A stretch of 51,794 nt of DNA from Lachnospiraceae bacterium (GCA_017411305.1 JAFQQI010000079.1:81463-133256); one strand, 5' to 3'; positions 34,333-44,105 are shown, counted from the first letter of the stretch. Numbers and translations are program-made. The notes: generated by a model not told the origin, from the sequence alone.

Positions 34333-35556
34333 ATGAATTATATAACAAGAAATTTGGAGAATGTAATAAAGCAGGTTACAGAAGAATATCCGGTGGTTCT
34401 GGTTACGGGACCCAGGCAGGTAGGTAAGACCACAATGCTTCAAAAATTAATGGAGGGGACGGACAGAGGATATGTGACACTGGATGATTTGAATGAAAGA
34501 AATTTAGCAAAAACAGATCCGGAATTATTTTTACAGCTGCATAAGCCGCCTGTGTTAATTGATGAGGTTCAGTATGCACCGGAGCTGTTTGCGTATATTA
34601 AGATGAATGTAGATAAAAATCACCAGCCCGGAGCATTTTGGCTAACCGGTTCACAGGTGTTTAAACTGATGCAGGGAGTGCAAGAATCATTAGCGGGAAG
34701 AGTAGCAGTGCTCTCATTGACATCATTATCACAGGCTGAAATATCCGGTGGAGAAATGAAACCTTTTCTGGTAGAAATGGAATCTTTAGCTGAAAGAGCG
34801 GGAGGAAGAATAGAAGCTGATGCAAGGGGCATTTTCGAGAGAATATATAAAGGCTCAATGCCGGCAGTAGTAAGTGGTGCTAACAGTAATAGTCAGATTT
34901 TCTATAGCAGTTACCTGTCTACCTACATTGAGAGAGATGTAAAAGAGTTGTCGGATGCCATTGATTCACTTAAGTTTCTCAGATTTATTACTGCGGTAGC
35001 AGCAAGGTGTAGTCAAATGGTTAATGTGGCAGAAATTGCCAAAGATGCGGACATTAATCAGACACAGGCAAAGAATTGGTTGGGAATTTTGGAAACATTG
35101 GGAATTATTTTTTATCTCCATCCGTATTCCAATAATTTGCTGAAACGTCTTGTAAAAACGCCGAAGTTATATTTTTATGATACAGGATTGGTATGTTATC
35201 TGACAAAGTGGAGTAGTGCAGAAACCTTGGAGAACGGAGCGATGAATGGCGCAATCTTAGAAAATTATGTGATTGCAGAAATTACGAAGACGTATCTGAA
35301 TTGTGGTAAGGAGCCGTATTTGTACTATTATCGTGATAAGGATGCCAAGGAGATTGATATTATTCTTGAGCATGATGGGGTGTTAAATCCAATTGAGATT
35401 AAGAAAACTTCAAATCCGGGAACAGAGCTGATAAAAGTATTTAGCTTGTTAGATAAGGCATCAACACCTCGCTCTAAGGGAGCAGTTATCTGTATGAAGC
35501 CGGGACTTAGTGCAATAGACAGAGATAATTATATTGTACCGATTTGGATGATTTAA
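34333..35556 (+). CDS. AAA-family ATPase with DUF4143 C-terminus
   Basis: 407 residues. Walker A GPRQVGKTT at 26-34, Walker B VLIDEVQ at 74-80, sensor-like WLTGSQ at about 104-109. A winged-helix-like part (NVAEIAKDADINQTQAKNWL, about 232-251) and the DUF4143 region with YFYDTGLVCYL follow. Near the end, KEIDIILEHDGVLNPIEIKK (about 337-356) has the D...ExK pattern of PD-(D/E)XK nucleases. This family is common and often multicopy in gut Clostridia; its role is unknown (mobile element, defence and toxin-like roles have been proposed). It is preceded by the paired repeats. Confidence 0.88.
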   Translation: MNYITRNLENVIKQVTEEYPVVLVTGPRQVGKTTMLQKLMEGTDRGYVTLDDLNERNLAKTDPELFLQLHKPPVLIDEVQYAPELFAYIKMNVDKNHQPGAFWLTGSQVFKLMQGVQESLAGRVAVLSLTSLSQAEISGGEMKPFLVEMESLAERAGGRIEADARGIFERIYKGSMPAVVSGANSNSQIFYSSYLSTYIERDVKELSDAIDSLKFLRFITAVAARCSQMVNVAEIAKDADINQTQAKNWLGILETLGIIFYLHPYSNNLLKRLVKTPKLYFYDTGLVCYLTKWSSAETLENGAMNGAILENYVIAEITKTYLNCGKEPYLYYYRDKDAKEIDIILEHDGVLNPIEIKKTSNPGTELIKVFSLLDKASTPRSKGAVICMKPGLSAIDRDNYIVPIWMI

Positions 35557-35582
35557 TAATAAGAGAGAATGTGGAAGAGAAT

Positions 35583-37673
35583 ATGGAAGAAAATAAAGTA
35601 ATAGCTCCTATGAGCAGAATTCATATGGTTCCGATGGACGTTATTAACGGGTTTGAGGTACGTCCCGGAATGTACGAGATTAACGGGGCAACGGCAATTC
35701 CCTGCGGTGTTAATTTTACGGTTTACTCTTACGGTGCAACAGCCTGCGAGTTACTATTATACAGAAACAGAGAAGAAGAACCTTATGCAATATTGCCTTT
35801 CCCGGAAAATTACAAAATCGGTAAAGTCTATTCTATGATTGTATTCGGGCTGAATATCAACGATTTTGAATATGCATATCGTTTGGACGGACCGTATAAC
35901 CCTAAGGAAGGGCTTCTTTTTAATAAAGAAAATGTGCTTTTAGATATTTATGCTAAGGCAGTTACGGAGCAGCGTATTTGGGGAATCCCCAGAGATCCTC
36001 ATGCGCCTTATCATGCCCGTGTGGTAAAGGATGACTTTGACTGGAGAGGAAACGGACAGCCCTTAATCCCGATGGATGATTTGATTATTTATGAGCTTCA
36101 TGTCAGGGGATTTACCCGTCATTCTTCTTCCGGAGTAGTTTGTCCGGGAACCTTTGCAGGACTCAAAGAAAAGATTCCTTATCTGAAAGAGCTTGGTGTT
36201 AACGCTGTGGAGCTGATGCCCATTTTTGAGTTTGACGAAATGAAGGATTACCGGATGGTAGACGGCAAGCCGGTGATGAATTACTGGGGCTATAATACAG
36301 TCAGCTTTTTTGCACCAAATACCAGCTATACGGCAGTGAAGGAATATAACAAAGAAGGTACCGAGCTGAAGGAGCTGATCAGGGAACTTCATGAAAACGA
36401 TATCGAATGTATTTTGGATGTGGTATTTAACCATACTGCAGAAGGAAATGAAATGGGACCATGCTTTTCCTTTAAGGGCTTTGACAACAATATATACTAT
36501 ATGCTGACACCGGAGGGATACTATTATAATTTTAGCGGTTGTGGTAATACGCTGAATTGTAATCACCCGATTGTGCGTCAAATGATTTTGGAATGTTTGC
36601 GCTATTGGACCACCGCATATCATGTGGATGGTTTCCGTTTTGACCTTGCTTCTATATTGGGAAGAAATGAAGACGGCTCTCCTATGAGTCAGCCGCCATT
36701 GTTACAGAGCCTTGCGTTTGACCCGATTTTAGGCAATGTAAAGCTGATTGCGGAAGCATGGGACGCAGGCGGCCTGTATCAGGTAGGAAGCTTTCCTTCG
36801 TGGAACAGGTGGGCAGAATGGAACGGCAGATACCGCGACGATATGCGTGATTACCTGAAAGGGAATTACGGTATGTGGGAGGTGGCTGCCAATCGCATTA
36901 CCGGTTCCAAAGATATTTACAATCCGGAATATCGGGGAGATGATGTATCGGTGAACTTCCTGACCTGTCATGACGGATTTACACTTTGGGATTTGTATTC
37001 CTACAATGAGAAGCACAATGAAGCAAACGGATGGAATAATACTGATGGTGCCAACGATAACAGAAGCTGGAACTGCGGAATAGAAGGGGAAACAGACGAT
37101 GAGAATGTGCTGATGCTTCGCAGAAAGCTTGCCATGAATGCCTTTGCCGTACTGATGTGCAGTAGGGGAACTCCCATGTTTTATGCAGGGGATGAGTTCT
37201 TAAACAGCCAGTTTGGTAATAACAATGCTTACTGTCAGGACAATGAAATCTCCTGGCTGGACTGGAAAGATTTAAAAAAGAACAAAGAACATTTTGAATT
37301 TTGCAAATATATGACAGCTTTCAGAAAAGCACATCCTATTTTGCGCAAATTTACCGGCAGCAGTTGCATCGGATATCCCGAAATTCAAGTGATGGGGGTA
37401 AATGATGCCTGTAAGGTACTGCGCGTGATGTTTGCCGGAAGAGGGCAGGCAGGAGAGAAGGAAGATATTGTCTGCCTGGCAATCAATGTTTTCTGGGAAG
37501 AACAGGAATTCTATTTGCCGGATTTACCTAATAATATGCACTGGAGCGTAGCAGCAGATACAGGAAGGATGTATTTAGAAAAGTGTATTCCTGCGGATGG
37601 AAAGCCGATAGCATTGATGGGTAATCATTTTAGAATGAAAGACCGCTCTGTTTGTGTACTTGTTGCAGAATAG
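35583..37673 (+). CDS. glgX: Glycogen debranching enzyme / isoamylase (GH13)
   Basis: 696 residues. An N-terminal CBM48-like beta domain (about 30-120; CGVNFTVYSYGATACELLLY) precedes a GH13 barrel. Catalytic residues are D354 (nucleophile, DGFRFDLAS), E391 (acid/base, IAEAWDAGG) and D464 (CHDGFTLWD). It hydrolyses alpha-1,6 branches of glycogen or limit dextrin. I chose ATG 35583, with GGAAGAG four bases upstream; a TTG at 35544 inside the ATPase gene and a GTG at 35571 are in frame but less likely. Other glycogen genes are absent from the window. Confidence 0.9.
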   Translation: MEENKVIAPMSRIHMVPMDVINGFEVRPGMYEINGATAIPCGVNFTVYSYGATACELLLYRNREEEPYAILPFPENYKIGKVYSMIVFGLNINDFEYAYRLDGPYNPKEGLLFNKENVLLDIYAKAVTEQRIWGIPRDPHAPYHARVVKDDFDWRGNGQPLIPMDDLIIYELHVRGFTRHSSSGVVCPGTFAGLKEKIPYLKELGVNAVELMPIFEFDEMKDYRMVDGKPVMNYWGYNTVSFFAPNTSYTAVKEYNKEGTELKELIRELHENDIECILDVVFNHTAEGNEMGPCFSFKGFDNNIYYMLTPEGYYYNFSGCGNTLNCNHPIVRQMILECLRYWTTAYHVDGFRFDLASILGRNEDGSPMSQPPLLQSLAFDPILGNVKLIAEAWDAGGLYQVGSFPSWNRWAEWNGRYRDDMRDYLKGNYGMWEVAANRITGSKDIYNPEYRGDDVSVNFLTCHDGFTLWDLYSYNEKHNEANGWNNTDGANDNRSWNCGIEGETDDENVLMLRRKLAMNAFAVLMCSRGTPMFYAGDEFLNSQFGNNNAYCQDNEISWLDWKDLKKNKEHFEFCKYMTAFRKAHPILRKFTGSSCIGYPEIQVMGVNDACKVLRVMFAGRGQAGEKEDIVCLAINVFWEEQEFYLPDLPNNMHWSVAADTGRMYLEKCIPADGKPIALMGNHFRMKDRSVCVLVAE

Positions 37674-37716
37674 AGTATTCTGTGGCTGTATTAGCTGCAA
37701 CAGAAAGGAGTATTTT

Positions 37717-38208
37717 ATGGCTAAAAGTAAAGATGTAAAAACCAATGCTATGAGGATATTGGAGAGAGAAAAGATTCCCTTTCAGCAGTATACCTATGAA
37801 TGTGAGGAGTTTATTGACGGGATTCAGATAGCGGATAAGCTTTCCCAACCCCATGAGAAGGTATATAAAACATTGGTAACGGTAGGAAACAGCAAGAATT
37901 ATTTTGTCTTTGTGATTCCCATTGAAGCAGAGCTGGATTTAAAAAAGGCTGCGAAAAGTGTGGGAGAAAAAGCAGTAGCAATGATTCCTGTTAAGGACAT
38001 CAATCAGATTACCGGATATATCCGGGGAGGATGTACTGCTATCGGTATGAAAAAGCAGTACGTGACAAGACTAAGTGAAAGTGCCAAAGAACAGGAGACT
38101 ATTATTGTCAGCGGCGGACGGATAGGGTCACAGATTGAACTTATGCCGAAAGATTTTATTAAAGTAGCCCGGGCAGAATATGCTGATATCGAAGCGGACA
38201 GTAAGTGA
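37717..38208 (+). CDS. ybaK: YbaK/EbsC-type Cys-tRNA(Pro) deacylase
   Basis: 163 residues, the normal size for the YbaK family of trans-editing enzymes that hydrolyse Cys-tRNA(Pro) made in error by prolyl-tRNA synthetase. Visible marks are KTNAMRILEREKIPFQQYTY at the N-terminus, EKVYKTLVTVG with the conserved lysine, GYIRGGCTAIGMKK and IIVSGGRIGSQIEL near the C-terminus. GAAAGGAG is properly spaced from ATG 37717. Stand-alone 43 bases after glgX. Confidence 0.92.
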   Translation: MAKSKDVKTNAMRILEREKIPFQQYTYECEEFIDGIQIADKLSQPHEKVYKTLVTVGNSKNYFVFVIPIEAELDLKKAAKSVGEKAVAMIPVKDINQITGYIRGGCTAIGMKKQYVTRLSESAKEQETIIVSGGRIGSQIELMPKDFIKVARAEYADIEADSK

Positions 38209-38262
38209 TTGATAAAGAAGACATAAAAATTTTATGTAAATAGACTAAAGAGGTCAAGGAAA

Positions 38263-38454
38263 ATGACAAAGGTATCAAAAAACGAAAAAATCAAAAAGAA
38301 GCTGGCAAAAAAACGGAATAAGAAATTACAAAAGAGAGTAAAGCATTTAACAAAGAAAGTGGAAACAATTGTTTCAGTTGCTGCTGTTTCTTTATGTGTA
38401 CTTTTGGTGTTGTCAGAAACTTTAGAAGAAAAAAGGGAGAGAAATCATGAGTAA
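38263..38454 (+). CDS. 63-residue small basic membrane protein
   Basis: A highly basic N-terminal half (Lys/Arg-rich, about 1-32), one hydrophobic helix (about 34-51) and a charged tail. AAGGA precedes the ATG. Its last eight bases overlap the mtnA start, so it is translationally coupled to mtnA. No family recognised; it could be only a leader that secures mtnA translation. Confidence 0.6.
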   Translation: MTKVSKNEKIKKKLAKKRNKKLQKRVKHLTKKVETIVSVAAVSLCVLLVLSETLEEKRERNHE

Positions 38455-39580
38455 AAATATTATGGATTACGAAACCGTAGAGTTGGATGATAATGACAGC
38501 AGTGTCGTTATTATTGACCAGACAAAATTGCCGGGAAAGACTGAAATTATCCGGTTACATACTGCACAGGAAATCTGGGATGCCATTTATTTGCTTAAGG
38601 TGCGAGGTGCTCCGGCAATCGGTGTAGCAGCGGCTTTTGGAATTTATGTATTAGCAAAAGGAATCGTAATAGATGCCGGATATGATTCTGTATCTGATGC
38701 AGAAGAAATGGACTTTGGCGATTTCTATGATAAATTCAGAGAGCAGAAGGAATATTTAAACTCTTCCAGACCTACCGCAGTGAATCTTTCCTGGGCACTG
38801 AACCGGATGGAAACTGTTTGTTTGAAGGCAGGTCGTGATGAAAAGAAATCTGTGCCAAAGGTGCTTAAGATTTTATATAAAGAAGCGGTGGAGATTAAGG
38901 AGGAGGACACCTGGGTTTGCAAGATGATCGGAGAATACGGTCTTGCATTGGTAAAGCCGGGAGACGGTATTTTAACCCATTGTAATGCAGGACAGTTGGC
39001 AACAAGCAAATATGGGACAGCCACGGCACCCATCTATTTGGGGCATGAAAGAGGATACAATTTCAAGGTGTTTGCAGATGAAACAAGACCTCTTTTGCAG
39101 GGAGCAAGACTGACAGCATATGAATTGCATTCATCAGGTGTGGACGTGACATTGATTTGTGATAATATGTCGGCTATGGTCATGAAAAACGGCTGGGTCA
39201 ATGCAGTGTTCGTAGGCTGTGACAGAGTAGCAGCAAACGGAGATGCTGCCAATAAAATCGGAACCTCCGTGGTGGCAACGGTAGCAAAACGTTATGGTGT
39301 GCCTTTTTATGTGTGTGCACCTACATCTACCATCGATTATGATACGCCTACCGGCGCAGAAATCAAAATAGAGCAGCGGCCGGCCGAGGAAGTAACAGAA
39401 ATGTGGTATAAGGAGCGTATGGCACCGGAGGGAGTTAAGGTATTTAACCCTGCCTTTGATGTAACAGATAATGAGCTGATTACAGCCATTGTAACAGAGT
39501 ACGGAGTAGCGAGAGCTCCGTTTCAGGAGTCCCTTGCAGAAATAAGGTTGAAAAAGGAAGCAGCACAGAAAAATAAGTAA
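38447..39580 (+). CDS. mtnA: S-methyl-5-thioribose-1-phosphate isomerase
   Basis: 377 residues, of the eIF2B-alpha/MtnA fold. It isomerises 5-methylthioribose-1-phosphate to 5-methylthioribulose-1-phosphate in salvage of the SAM by-product 5-methylthioadenosine. The N-terminal [14 protein letters not shown], catalytic C179 in HCNAG and D259 in [11 protein letters not shown] are present, as is [17 protein letters not shown] precedes the ATG. Followed nineteen bases later by a class II aldolase, which suggests the pathway continues by aldol cleavage instead of the oxygen-dependent route. Confidence 0.95.
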   Translation: MSKNIMDYETVELDDNDSSVVIIDQTKLPGKTEIIRLHTAQEIWDAIYLLKVRGAPAIGVAAAFGIYVLAKGIVIDAGYDSVSDAEEMDFGDFYDKFREQKEYLNSSRPTAVNLSWALNRMETVCLKAGRDEKKSVPKVLKILYKEAVEIKEEDTWVCKMIGEYGLALVKPGDGILTHCNAGQLATSKYGTATAPIYLGHERGYNFKVFADETRPLLQGARLTAYELHSSGVDVTLICDNMSAMVMKNGWVNAVFVGCDRVAANGDAANKIGTSVVATVAKRYGVPFYVCAPTSTIDYDTPTGAEIKIEQRPAEEVTEMWYKERMAPEGVKVFNPAFDVTDNELITAIVTEYGVARAPFQESLAEIRLKKEAAQKNK

Positions 39581-39599
39581 ATATAAATGAGGAAATAAA

Positions 39600-40325
39600 A
39601 TGGCAAAGAATATAGATAAAGAAACAGGTAAAGAAGCAGGTAAAGGAAAACAGCCTTATTTATCTGCAAAGGAAGCAAAGGAAGCAATTTTGGATATCGG
39701 ACAGCGCATGTATGTGCGAAATTTTGTGGCGGCAAATGACGGCAATATTTCCGTAAGAACCGGTGATAACGAAGTATGGGCTACTCCCACGGGAGTATCG
39801 AAAGGTTTTATGAAAAAGGAAATGCTGGTAAAGGTGGACCTTGACGGCAATGTGCTAAAAGGAGCCCATAAGCCTTCATCAGAACTGAAAATGCATTTGC
39901 GTGCATATAAGGAAAACTCAGACCTTCGCAGCGTGTGTCATGCCCATCCGCCCATTTGTACCAGCTTTGCCATTGCCGGGATTCCCCTTGACAGTCCGGT
40001 ATTGGCAGAAGCAATTATTACCCTGGGCGATGTACCGATTGCACCTTATGCGGAGTTAGGAAGCAAGGAAGTACCTGAGGTGATTGCGCCCTATTGTCAT
40101 ACCCACAATGGCGTACTTCTGGCCAATCACGGGGCAGTAACCTGGGCAGAAGATCCTTATGCGGCATATTACCGCTTGGAATCCATGGAATATTATGCCA
40201 ATATCCTTATGATTACGGAAAAAATTATCGGGAAGCAGAACAAGCTGACCGGGGAGCAGGTAGAAAGACTGCTTGCCATGAGAGAAAAGTTTGGTGTAAA
40301 GCAAGGCGGCAGACCCAGAATTTAA
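39600..40325 (+). CDS. Class II aldolase (probable 5-methylthioribulose-1-phosphate aldolase)
   Basis: 241 residues, class II aldolase/adducin fold as in fuculose- and rhamnulose-phosphate aldolases. E95 (SSELKMH) is the likely base; H114 and H116 (HAHPP) and H167 (HTHNGVLLANHG) bind the divalent metal. NDGNISVR near the N-terminus binds substrate phosphate. Next to mtnA, the likely substrate is 5-methylthioribulose-1-phosphate (or the 5-deoxy analogue), split into dihydroxyacetone phosphate and an aldehyde, as in the DHAP shunt. Substrate is inferred from position only; fuculose-phosphate aldolase activity is the alternative. GAGGAA precedes the ATG. Confidence 0.87.
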   Translation: MAKNIDKETGKEAGKGKQPYLSAKEAKEAILDIGQRMYVRNFVAANDGNISVRTGDNEVWATPTGVSKGFMKKEMLVKVDLDGNVLKGAHKPSSELKMHLRAYKENSDLRSVCHAHPPICTSFAIAGIPLDSPVLAEAIITLGDVPIAPYAELGSKEVPEVIAPYCHTHNGVLLANHGAVTWAEDPYAAYYRLESMEYYANILMITEKIIGKQNKLTGEQVERLLAMREKFGVKQGGRPRI

Positions 40326-40345
40326 TCGGAAAGGAATTTGGCACG

Positions 40346-41170
40346 ATGGCTATGCTTCATGCAAAAAACGGACAACTTACCATAGATGATACCACCATGG
40401 ACTATATTTGTTTCGGCACAGGAGCCAAAAATCTTATCATGATTCCGGGACTTGGTGACGGACTTACCAGCGTGAAGGGAAAAGCAATCCCTTTTGCTCT
40501 GCTGTATCGTCAATATGCGAAAGAATATACGATTTATGTGTTCAGCAGAAAAAATAAACTGCAAGAGGATGCCGGCACCAGAACCATGGCAGCAGATTTG
40601 GTAAAGGCTATGGAGCTTTTGAAAATAGAGAAAGCAGATATTGTGGGTGTATCCCAGGGAGGTATGATTGCCCAATATCTTGCCATTGATTTCCCTGAAA
40701 AAGTACATAAACTGGTGCTTGTGGTAACACTTTCCAAGCAGAATGAAGTAGTTGGACAGGTAATCGAAAGCTGGATAGAGATGGCAAAGAATGGAGATTA
40801 TGCCGGAATTTTTACAGATACTGCAGAGAAATCCTACACTGAAGATTATTTGCAAAAAAGCAGATGGTTTTTCCCTATTGTCAGCAAAATGAGTACGCCC
40901 AAAGAAGCAGACCGTTTTCTGATTATGGCTAAGGCTTGCATATCTCATGATTCCCATGCAGAGCTTTCAAAAATCCAATGCCCTACGCTTATTATCGGCG
41001 GGAAGCAGGATAAAATTGTGACGGGAGAAGCCTCTGAGGAAATGGCGAAAGCAATTGCGGGAAGTAAGCTTTATATGTATGAGAAGTATGGCCACGGACT
41101 TTATGAAGAGGCGAAAGATTTTAACGAGAGAGTAATTACATTTTTTAGAGGAGATAATTTTCCCGGATAA
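40346..41170 (+). CDS. Alpha/beta-fold hydrolase
   Basis: 274 residues. PGLGDGLTS (oxyanion strand), nucleophile elbow GVSQGG with S103, Asp in GGKQDKIV (about 215-222) and His in YGHGLYEEA (about 250) complete the triad. A cap region (about 125-185) covers the site. Substrate unknown. I chose ATG 40346 because AAAGGAA lies about ten bases before it and the frame upstream runs over the aldolase gene in a different frame. Twenty bases after the aldolase stop, so likely in the same operon. Confidence 0.88.
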   Translation: MAMLHAKNGQLTIDDTTMDYICFGTGAKNLIMIPGLGDGLTSVKGKAIPFALLYRQYAKEYTIYVFSRKNKLQEDAGTRTMAADLVKAMELLKIEKADIVGVSQGGMIAQYLAIDFPEKVHKLVLVVTLSKQNEVVGQVIESWIEMAKNGDYAGIFTDTAEKSYTEDYLQKSRWFFPIVSKMSTPKEADRFLIMAKACISHDSHAELSKIQCPTLIIGGKQDKIVTGEASEEMAKAIAGSKLYMYEKYGHGLYEEAKDFNERVITFFRGDNFPG

Positions 41171-41187
41171 AGAGGAGAGTGCCGTTT

Positions 41188-42822
41188 ATGGGAACAACGT
41201 TTATCAATCTTCAAGTAAAGGGTAAAGTACAGAAAACAGCCACAGAGACATATGAAAAGGGATATCGCTTTAAACAGACAGCAACAGAGTGGTTTTCTGT
41301 ATTTGAGAAAAATGATGAGTTTGCATGGGGAAAATTGTGCAAGGTGGGAAGGCAGATATCAAAAGAAGCGGACACTCTTGTGATTGCAGTTTCCTACTTT
41401 GATGATGACGATTTTTTGATGTATTTATTCAAAGACGGTAAAGCAATCGGTACCTATCAGGCAGGAAGTGAAAGAAATTGGTGCAGTGGCAGTACAAGGT
41501 GGATTGCGGAGCTGAATCTTTCAAAGGAAGAGGCATCAGCCTTTCGTTATTTATTAAAGAAGGAGTTAACGGCAGAAGAGAGTATTACCGTTTTTTCCAA
41601 GTTATTAGGAATAAAGCTGTTTGCCGATGTCAGTGATATAGAAGAACAGCAGGAATTGTGGACAGGAAATGCAAAGGAAGTCATACAGGAAATCAAGGAC
41701 GAAAAGAAGCGGACACAAGTAAAAAATCACACAAATGCTGTTTTATTACAGGAAATTCCCGGAATGTTCAGAGATTATGACAGAGAGAAAGGCGTGTTTC
41801 AGGTTGTATATCCGGGAGAAAGCGGAAAGTTTTTATATCATCACATTCATTGCCTGGAGATGCGAGAGAATGGACTGTTTGAGGTTCATGATTTTAAATA
41901 TCCGAAAACTATTTTTAGAGAAAATTCCAGGTATTTGGGGATAGAGTACGCACAGAACTGGATTTCCGTTACAGAGGATGTAACGGGATATGGGAAGACA
42001 TATCCTATTCACGAATACGAAGATGAATTGCTTCAATTAATGGAAGTTCCCAAGGAAAACCTAAAAAGAGAAAATGAAATGCCTCAATTAGACTCTATTT
42101 ATGGTTTTAGCTATATTGGTAGCTATGTCGACGAGAACAGATATGAATATTATACATGGTTTCACAGCACATGCGGTGGCGAGTTGCGTAAAGTGGATTG
42201 TAAAACTCCGGGAAAAACTCTTTTACAAAAGGATGTCGTTGCTGTTTATGAATATGAAAATAGACCGAATGCTGAGGCGTATTGGTCGGGTGGTCTGAAA
42301 AGGGTTACAGTAACAGAACGACAAATTGTATGTCTCCGTATTCAATATCAGCATGCAGTGAAGGATGTTGTTTGTGATGTCCGTTTTTTTGACAAAAATC
42401 TGAAGTTATTTAGAAAAGAAGAAATTTTCCTCCCAAGAACAAAGTGGGAAGATGATATTGCTATGGAATATGCATATTGTGAGAAGAATGATTGCATTTA
42501 TTATGGAAATAAGAAAATCGACCTGATAACCCATGAAGTAAATACAGGAATTGCAGAGTTAAATACGGCACAACGGCTTTTTGTGCATTATAATTTAGCC
42601 GGAGAAGGCTTTCTTTATGCGATAGACAGGAGCTTTGTTTACATATTGGATTTGGATTTGAATTTGATTTCCGTACATCGGCTAAAGGGGCATGTTATCT
42701 ATTATTTTACTAATATAAACGGTAATGTGGAACTGGTTACCAGCAATAGTAGCGTAGGCGGAAGGGATAAACCGGATAATAATTCTGCTATCAGACTTTA
42801 TGAAATAATTGAGAAATCCTGA
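41188..42822 (+). CDS. Uncharacterised 544-residue protein
   Basis: Soluble, no signal peptide or membrane segment. The N-terminus MGTTFINLQVKGKV leads into an alpha/beta region with VIAVSYFDDDDFLMYLF (about 69-85); the second half (from about 200) is beta-rich with repeated Trp/Tyr-containing strands, suggesting a propeller or stacked sheet. No family recognised. AGAGGAGAG about ten bases before ATG 41188 decides the start over GTG 41179. It lies between two alpha/beta hydrolase genes on the same strand, so it may share their transcript. Immunity- or sensor-like proteins of Firmicutes have this look, but this is a guess. Confidence 0.7.
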   Translation: MGTTFINLQVKGKVQKTATETYEKGYRFKQTATEWFSVFEKNDEFAWGKLCKVGRQISKEADTLVIAVSYFDDDDFLMYLFKDGKAIGTYQAGSERNWCSGSTRWIAELNLSKEEASAFRYLLKKELTAEESITVFSKLLGIKLFADVSDIEEQQELWTGNAKEVIQEIKDEKKRTQVKNHTNAVLLQEIPGMFRDYDREKGVFQVVYPGESGKFLYHHIHCLEMRENGLFEVHDFKYPKTIFRENSRYLGIEYAQNWISVTEDVTGYGKTYPIHEYEDELLQLMEVPKENLKRENEMPQLDSIYGFSYIGSYVDENRYEYYTWFHSTCGGELRKVDCKTPGKTLLQKDVVAVYEYENRPNAEAYWSGGLKRVTVTERQIVCLRIQYQHAVKDVVCDVRFFDKNLKLFRKEEIFLPRTKWEDDIAMEYAYCEKNDCIYYGNKKIDLITHEVNTGIAELNTAQRLFVHYNLAGEGFLYAIDRSFVYILDLDLNLISVHRLKGHVIYYFTNINGNVELVTSNSSVGGRDKPDNNSAIRLYEIIEKS

Positions 42823-42882
42823 TAAGCCGTTAGAGGCGATTTGGAATATCAGAGCAGAGGAGAAAAAATAAGAGGTAAGTAT

Positions 42883-44037
42883 ATGCAGGAAAGAGATTTT
42901 TTTTGTAACAGAGACGGGTTGAAAATCTATGTGAAGGAGTTTATGGACTTAGAGCGTAAAGCAGAAAAGATTCCGGCTATTATTTTGAGTCATGGATTTG
43001 GCGGTGATAGTGTAGGAATGGAGCATTACGGCAGGCATTTTGCAGAAAAAGGTTATGCGACTTACTGCCTTGATTTTTGCGGCGGCAGTCTTCCGGGAAC
43101 GGGAAAGAGTGATGGCAGTTCTCTTACCATGACAATTGAGTCGGAATGTGAAGACTTAATGACAGTACTTCATACGGTGCAGGAGCTCCCCTATATTGAT
43201 AAGGAAAATATTTCCTTGTTGGGATGCAGTCAGGGAGGCTTTGTATCCGGACTTGTTGCAGCAAAGTGCAAAGAAGAAATCAGCAATTTAATTATGTTTT
43301 TCCCTGCATTATGTATTCCGGACCATGCAAGACTAGGCGCCCTTGGCGGTGCAAGCTATGATGTGCAGGCAGTACCGGAGGAAATTGTGTGCCCCGGGGG
43401 GATGCATATTTCAAGAAGGTACCATGAAAATGTGGTAAATATGGATCCGTTTTTGGAGATTTCTAAGTACAAGGGAAGAGTACTTGTGATCCATGGAAAG
43501 AAAGACGATATTGTTCCTTACGCATATGGAGTAAAAGCGAAGCAATGCTATGAGGAAGGGCAGTGCAAACTAATTTCGGTTGAAGATGCCGGGCATGGAT
43601 TTAATGAGCAGCAGGATGAAAGTGCCATGGTAGCAGTGGAGCACTTTTTAAATCATAAGAGAGAGTTATTGACTATACAAGTCATCGTGACGGGATATGA
43701 AGTGCGAAAGGAAAGAGAGGGATATAAGGAGGCAGCAGTTTATTTTACCGGCTATTGTCATCAGGAGGACTTCAAGGGATGTATTATTCCGGAAGGTGTA
43801 GACATTCAGACGCAGTACGGGGATGGTCCGGTGAAACTTAGGGCAGAGTATACCCTGGTGGGAACAGACCGGACCGGTCAAAAATGTTGTATACATATTT
43901 TAAATCAGAAAAAGGGAGAGTATTACAAGCCTGAGATTACTACAGACAGCAAAGAATTTGCTTTTTTGGAAGAAACAGATTTGACGGCAACCTTAGAAGG
44001 ATTTCCGGGAGGATTGACGGTTAGAATTTTTGGGTAG
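42883..44037 (+). CDS. Alpha/beta hydrolase fused to a DUF3237-like domain
   Basis: 384 residues. Residues 1-265 are a serine hydrolase: ILSHGFGGDS, GCSQGG with nucleophile S116, VIHGKKDDIVP with the Asp, AGHGF with the His; the cluster GGSLPGTGKSDG resembles acyl-peptide hydrolase/feruloyl-esterase-like lipases. From about 270 a second domain of about 110 residues has IPEGVDIQTQYGDGPVKLRAEYTL and GTDRTGQKCCIHILNQ, the DUF3237 pattern. The fusion implies the two act on one substrate, which is unknown. I chose ATG 42883, with AGAGGTAAG seven bases before; a TTG at 42841 is in frame but has no site. Confidence 0.85.
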   Translation: MQERDFFCNRDGLKIYVKEFMDLERKAEKIPAIILSHGFGGDSVGMEHYGRHFAEKGYATYCLDFCGGSLPGTGKSDGSSLTMTIESECEDLMTVLHTVQELPYIDKENISLLGCSQGGFVSGLVAAKCKEEISNLIMFFPALCIPDHARLGALGGASYDVQAVPEEIVCPGGMHISRRYHENVVNMDPFLEISKYKGRVLVIHGKKDDIVPYAYGVKAKQCYEEGQCKLISVEDAGHGFNEQQDESAMVAVEHFLNHKRELLTIQVIVTGYEVRKEREGYKEAAVYFTGYCHQEDFKGCIIPEGVDIQTQYGDGPVKLRAEYTLVGTDRTGQKCCIHILNQKKGEYYKPEITTDSKEFAFLEETDLTATLEGFPGGLTVRIFG

Positions 44038-44076
44038 TAAGATGTTACAAAACTTGTCGAAAAATGAATAAATAGA

Positions 44077-44105
44077 TTGCGTATAAATGCAGAGTGTGAT
44101 ATAGT
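44077..44105 (+). promoter_or_regulatory. Promoter of the glycine-riboswitch operon
   Basis: TTGCGT, 17-base spacer, TATAGT with TGA just before it (extended -10). Expected start near 44112, about 35 bases before the aptamer. Confidence 0.6.

Noticed and set aside
40094-40345. Long N-terminal extension of the alpha/beta hydrolase
   Set aside because: It overlaps the aldolase gene, and the family start and ribosome site fit ATG 40346.
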